Assembly (NCBI GenBank): GCA_950106755.1
Contig: OX467092.1
Location: forward strand, 9,858,001 to 9,922,000
Source: Climacium dendroides
Taxonomy: Eukaryota > Streptophyta > Bryopsida > Hypnales > Climaciaceae
Length of the DNA stretch: 64,000 bases
Direction: 5' to 3'
The notes below the pieces were generated by a model. The model did not search any database, was not told where the DNA came from, and was given only the letters and a program-made list of their open reading frames with translations. Made by a program: the position numbers and the translations under genes. Below are positions 61,501 through 64,000 of the stretch, piece by piece. Position 1 is the stretch's first letter, and each line of letters opens with the position of its first letter.

Positions 61501-61850
61501 TACTTCACAATAGAGTTATCCCTTAATTCGTCGGCTTTCAATCCTATTTCAAAAAAGGTAAAAAAAACAAAAACGATGTGCCTAACAATTCACCGGTAAG
61601 CAAACAAGCAAAACCCCAATCCGGTGTAATTTAAGATTCTGACCTTCAATCGGTTGGTGATATCCTGAGCAATGCCCTGCCAAGTTTGTGTCCGATTGTG
61701 GGCAATGCAATAAAACGGGTATCCACTTGGTGGTGGTCCGCACTGAAGGGGCGCGTCGCTAATGGACAGGGAGCAGCAAAGAGGCTGCCAGCCATGGTCA
61801 GAGCCCCAATTGAATGTAGGATTTACAATCAAGTTGTTCGACCCAGCCAT
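52593..61850 (-). CDS. GH10 endo-1,4-beta-xylanase with four CBM22-like modules
   Basis: Minus-strand exons: 61850-61644, 61447-61323, 60785-60632, 60003-59651, 59248-about 59068, about 58556-58115, 57438-57261, 56457-55983, 55271-55207, 54868-54638, 54179-53613 and 52916-52593; about 1100 residues. Modules 1-3 (exons 1-3, 4-5, 6-7) and 4 (exon 8) share the CBM4_9/CBM22 pattern: N..F..G...W, then R...W.G..Q.IT, then EGPP.G.D. The GH10 domain has acid/base Glu in YDVNNEMMHG (codon 53966-53964) and nucleophile Glu in WMTEID (codon 53663-53661), so it should be active on cell-wall xylan. The ATG (GCCATGGCT) is followed directly by module 1, with no signal peptide, a trait reported for some plant GH10 enzymes. 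The exon 5/6 junction is uncertain: either a GC donor (CAG/GCAAGA) or a weaker GT site upstream. Confidence 0.93.
55010..55130 (-). repeat. Dispersed repeat family A copy in a xylanase intron
   Basis: GACCTCATGTTGTTTTGAGT, GAGAGGTTCATACAAGAAAT, TATTTATGTTAAATTATGC and GTAATATGGTCAATGAAATT on the minus strand follow the family order, close to the 32400-32620 copy. Confidence 0.65.
55465..55660 (+). repeat. Dispersed repeat family C, copy 3 (xylanase intron)
   Basis: AGGTAGAGAATACATCAGGG, CCAACAGCAACTCATCT, TTAGCAAGTTGGATGTAA and ATTGAATGGAAATGGGG match 28205-28400. Confidence 0.65.
56860..57025. repeat. MITE-like foldback element, family B, copy 2 (xylanase intron)
   Basis: ATATTAGATTGTTTCCTC at the left faces TTCTGAAACAATCTAATTTT at the right. 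The middle has CCCTATGATACGGAGGTCC and ATGAATCATGGAGAAGATTC, as in the other copies. Confidence 0.7.
57747..57996. repeat. MITE-like foldback element, family B, copy 3 (xylanase intron)
   Basis: ATAGACTGTTTCAAGAACTC at the left is inverted as AGTTCTTGAAGAGTCTAATC at the right. The central CCCTATGATCACAATGATC is matched by ATAATTGTGATCACAGAGAG. Confidence 0.75.
58705..58938. repeat. MITE-like foldback element, family B, copy 4 (xylanase intron)
   Basis: The right end AAGTTCTTGAAACAGTCTAA is the family terminus. The interior GGTATCCCTATAG, CTTCATGATACATC and TATGATCGCAGAGACC correspond to copy 3. The left end is more diverged (CAGTAAAAAGGATATTAAAA). Confidence 0.65.
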
Positions 61851-63400
61851 GGCTACCAGAGTAAGATGCACTCTTTCCAAGCTTTCTTCTCAAAAAAATG
61901 GACGCAGAGATTCAAGCAGCCGGAATGATGAATCCTTGCCGAGAAGATTCACGACGCACGGTTTTGCATGATGGGAAGTTAAGAAGGCTTACTTCGTAGT
62001 TCAAGCACCAATTATCAAAGAAGATGAGTAGCCAGAGGAGTAAATCTGGGAATTCCAAGGGACAATAGGTTAGAGCATTCTCCATCAAACACTTCTTGAT
62101 GCATCCGGTTAGTTTGTACTATAGTGGATCTAGAAGAGGAAACCTAGCATACTGTACGAGCAGCATCCCCCTTAAGGTCCAATGATGGCTGCATGACAGG
62201 TAAACTTAGCATTCTGGACTAGGGTGTTATTGAGCATAATGCCAAGTCATTCTGAGAACGTCTGGATCTGCCTTTTTTTTGTTAATCTAAGGGCTTGAAC
62301 CGTAACACCAGACATGGCATTATGAGAACTAGAAACATCTCCAGCACGCATCGTGGGGATTGCCTCCAGTGCGCAATTAAACACGGTGATAATGCCCAGT
62401 GCAAAAGTAACGAAGGAAATCCAGACGTGCAAGCATGGTCTCTTCACTCTGTCATTGCCAAAGAATCATTCCTAACTAAACAAATTCAAATTCGTAAATG
62501 AACATCCAAATTAGGAGTGTCAAGTAAGAAGCGCTTCTTACTTCGCAGTTTGCAGGTTAGTTACCAAACATAATTCTTCTTTCCTCAAAGTATTAGCCCA
62601 CTATAAATTGCTACCCCCTAGTCTGGCAGAGTTATAATGTTCATCCTCATTTCAATGGCATGTTCCAAAGCGCCTAGTTTGTGACATTCAAGCTCAAAAT
62701 TAAGCACAGAGCTCCAAAAAACAGGACTCGTACAGCATATACCTGAGGCTCCAAACAATCATCCAGAAAAATGCAGAGGACCAGATCTGACACCCCCTAC
62801 TAAACAAACATCTTCCAATAGAAAAGAAAAGAGTCTGAAATTGAAGCATCCTCAGAATCGTGACCTTCACCTCTCCAATTGAAATCAACGTAGGTTTCAG
62901 AGGAAATATTTTTTCAAATAGTCGATCCAACACGAACCCGCGCATAAGCTCTTCAACCACGATTTCAAGAGAAATAAGTACGGAGTACTGAGTACAGAGC
63001 ACAATGAAGCAGCACAATCGAACATAAAAAGTTGAGAGAATGCACTGACCTAATAATCAGACGTTGGTCAATGATCGCAAGAACACAAATTAAGAATTGA
63101 GCTCCGTGATTTCAACAACTGAACCGGAAGCTGTTAACCAAGAAAGAAGACGAGAAGAGCTTTCTCGACGGACGCTGTAAAGTGACGGACTACAGTACTG
63201 TACTTCTTGCAAGTGAATTTCCATGCACCGACCTCGCTGAGCGATAGCAACTGAGCAAGATTTGCGAAAGCAACTTCGAAATGAAAGATCGACACGTTGG
63301 AGGATGTTGGTGCGACGCAACTCTGAGAACGGCGCCTTCAAATGTGGATTGAGGATGTAAGCGAGTGGATGAATGTAAGGTAGTCTGCTCAGTATTGTTT
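61851..63400. other. Upstream region of the xylanase gene; no further gene seen
   Basis: Presumably leader and promoter of the xylanase on the minus strand. Small open frames (62247-62447, 62700-63017, 63090-63449, all minus) show no recognisable motif and no consistent coding character. Confidence 0.45.
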
Positions 63401-63695
63401 CAATATTTGAACAGTAGAGTACTAAAAACATACTATTGCAATACTGCAATAGTATATTTTCAATGGATAGAGTCTATCGTTCATTGAAATTGTATTGTTG
63501 CAATACTGAAAACAGTATGTTTTTAGTACTCTATTGTTTCAATGCTTTTACAGTACAATATCAAAAACATATTGTTGCAACAATACAATTTCAATGGATG
63601 TATACTCTATCCATTGAAAGTATATTATTGCAGTTGCAGCAATATAATTTTAATATTCTATTATGAAAGCACTGAAGCAATAATGTTTCAATTGG
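63390..63695. repeat. Foldback-rich element with nested inverted repeats
   Basis: AGAGTACTAAAAACATACT near 63415 is matched in inverse by AGTATGTTTTTAGTACTCT near 63515. Further in, GCAATACTGCAATAGTATAT and CAATGGATAGAGT words are inverted nearby (ACTCTATCCATTG near 63604). The segment could form one long imperfect hairpin or two adjacent ones. It contains no gene. Confidence 0.8.
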
Positions 63696-63899
63696 GGGTA
63701 CTTCCCTAATGATGTTCAAAATGCCACCCCTATCTAGGAATGGGTGACATGTTGTTTGAAATATCTATTATTGTCAATGATGAGTTAGGTAGTTTTAAAT
63801 GGTCACTTTAATGGTCTACTTTAGAGTCATGATGAAATTAAGGAATATCAGGTATTCAGAGTTTAATTTTTTATTCAGAGTTTAATTTTTTTAAGAAAA

Positions 63900-64000
63900 T
63901 CGAACCAACAAACCGCATTAACCTTTAACCCATAAAAAATGCAAACGACAAACAATGAATGACAAAGAATCTCTCCATGTAGAATAGAAGTGTAACTATT
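63900..64000 (+). repeat. Repeat family G copy cut by the window edge
   Basis: TTTAACCCATAAAAAATGCAAACGAC followed by AATGAATGACAAAGAATCTC and AGTGTAACTATT resembles 48095-48180. The copy runs off the right edge. Confidence 0.55.

Noticed and set aside
1..64000. tRNA genes, CRISPR arrays or a clustered biosynthetic or defence system
   Set aside because: No tRNA box pairs or regular spacer arrays were seen, and the genes belong to unrelated pathways.

Overview
This window is nuclear DNA of a land plant. The evidence is spliced genes with GT-AG introns, chloroplast-targeted proteins, a plant-type CYP51, a WVD2/WDL-type TPX2 protein and an ARID-HMG protein, all set in AT-rich gene-poor DNA. I cannot fix the species. 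The absence of a recognisable FNR-binding tail on the TROL-like protein and the general gene make-up fit a non-seed plant such as a moss or liverwort, but that is a weak inference.

Layout, left to right. A TROL/STR4-like thylakoid rhodanese gene (+, 882-5044, 7 exons). About 8 kb of AT-rich gene-free DNA (5.1-13 kb). A TPX2/WDL-family microtubule protein gene (+, coding 15673-18854). Gene-free DNA (18.9-24.9 kb). A glyoxalase II gene (-, 24959-28980, 7 exons), head-to-head with an ARID-HMG-box gene (+, 30542-35021, 6 exons). A complete non-autonomous CACTA-type transposon (36730-38959) with 27-bp terminal inverted repeats and a CCT target duplication. A CYP51 sterol 14-demethylase gene (-, 41487-45175, 6 exons). 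An intronless two-RRM chloroplast RNA-binding protein (+, 48953-50071). A broken 2-oxoglutarate dioxygenase fragment (about 50578-51111). A GH10 xylanase with four CBM22-like modules (-, 52593-61850, 12 exons). A foldback-rich stretch near the right edge.

The genes do not form a pathway or cluster. They are independent housekeeping or developmental genes: photosynthetic membrane organisation, cortical microtubules, methylglyoxal detoxification, chromatin, sterol synthesis, plastid RNA metabolism and cell-wall xylan turnover.

The most distinctive content is repetitive. Several short dispersed repeat families, apparently MITE- or SINE-like, recur in both orientations in the introns of almost every spliced gene here. 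Tandem duplications in two CYP51 introns carry decayed copies of the neighbouring exon ends. No tRNA, rRNA, CRISPR array or prokaryote-type system was found. All exon coordinates come from reading reading-frame phase and splice signals by eye.
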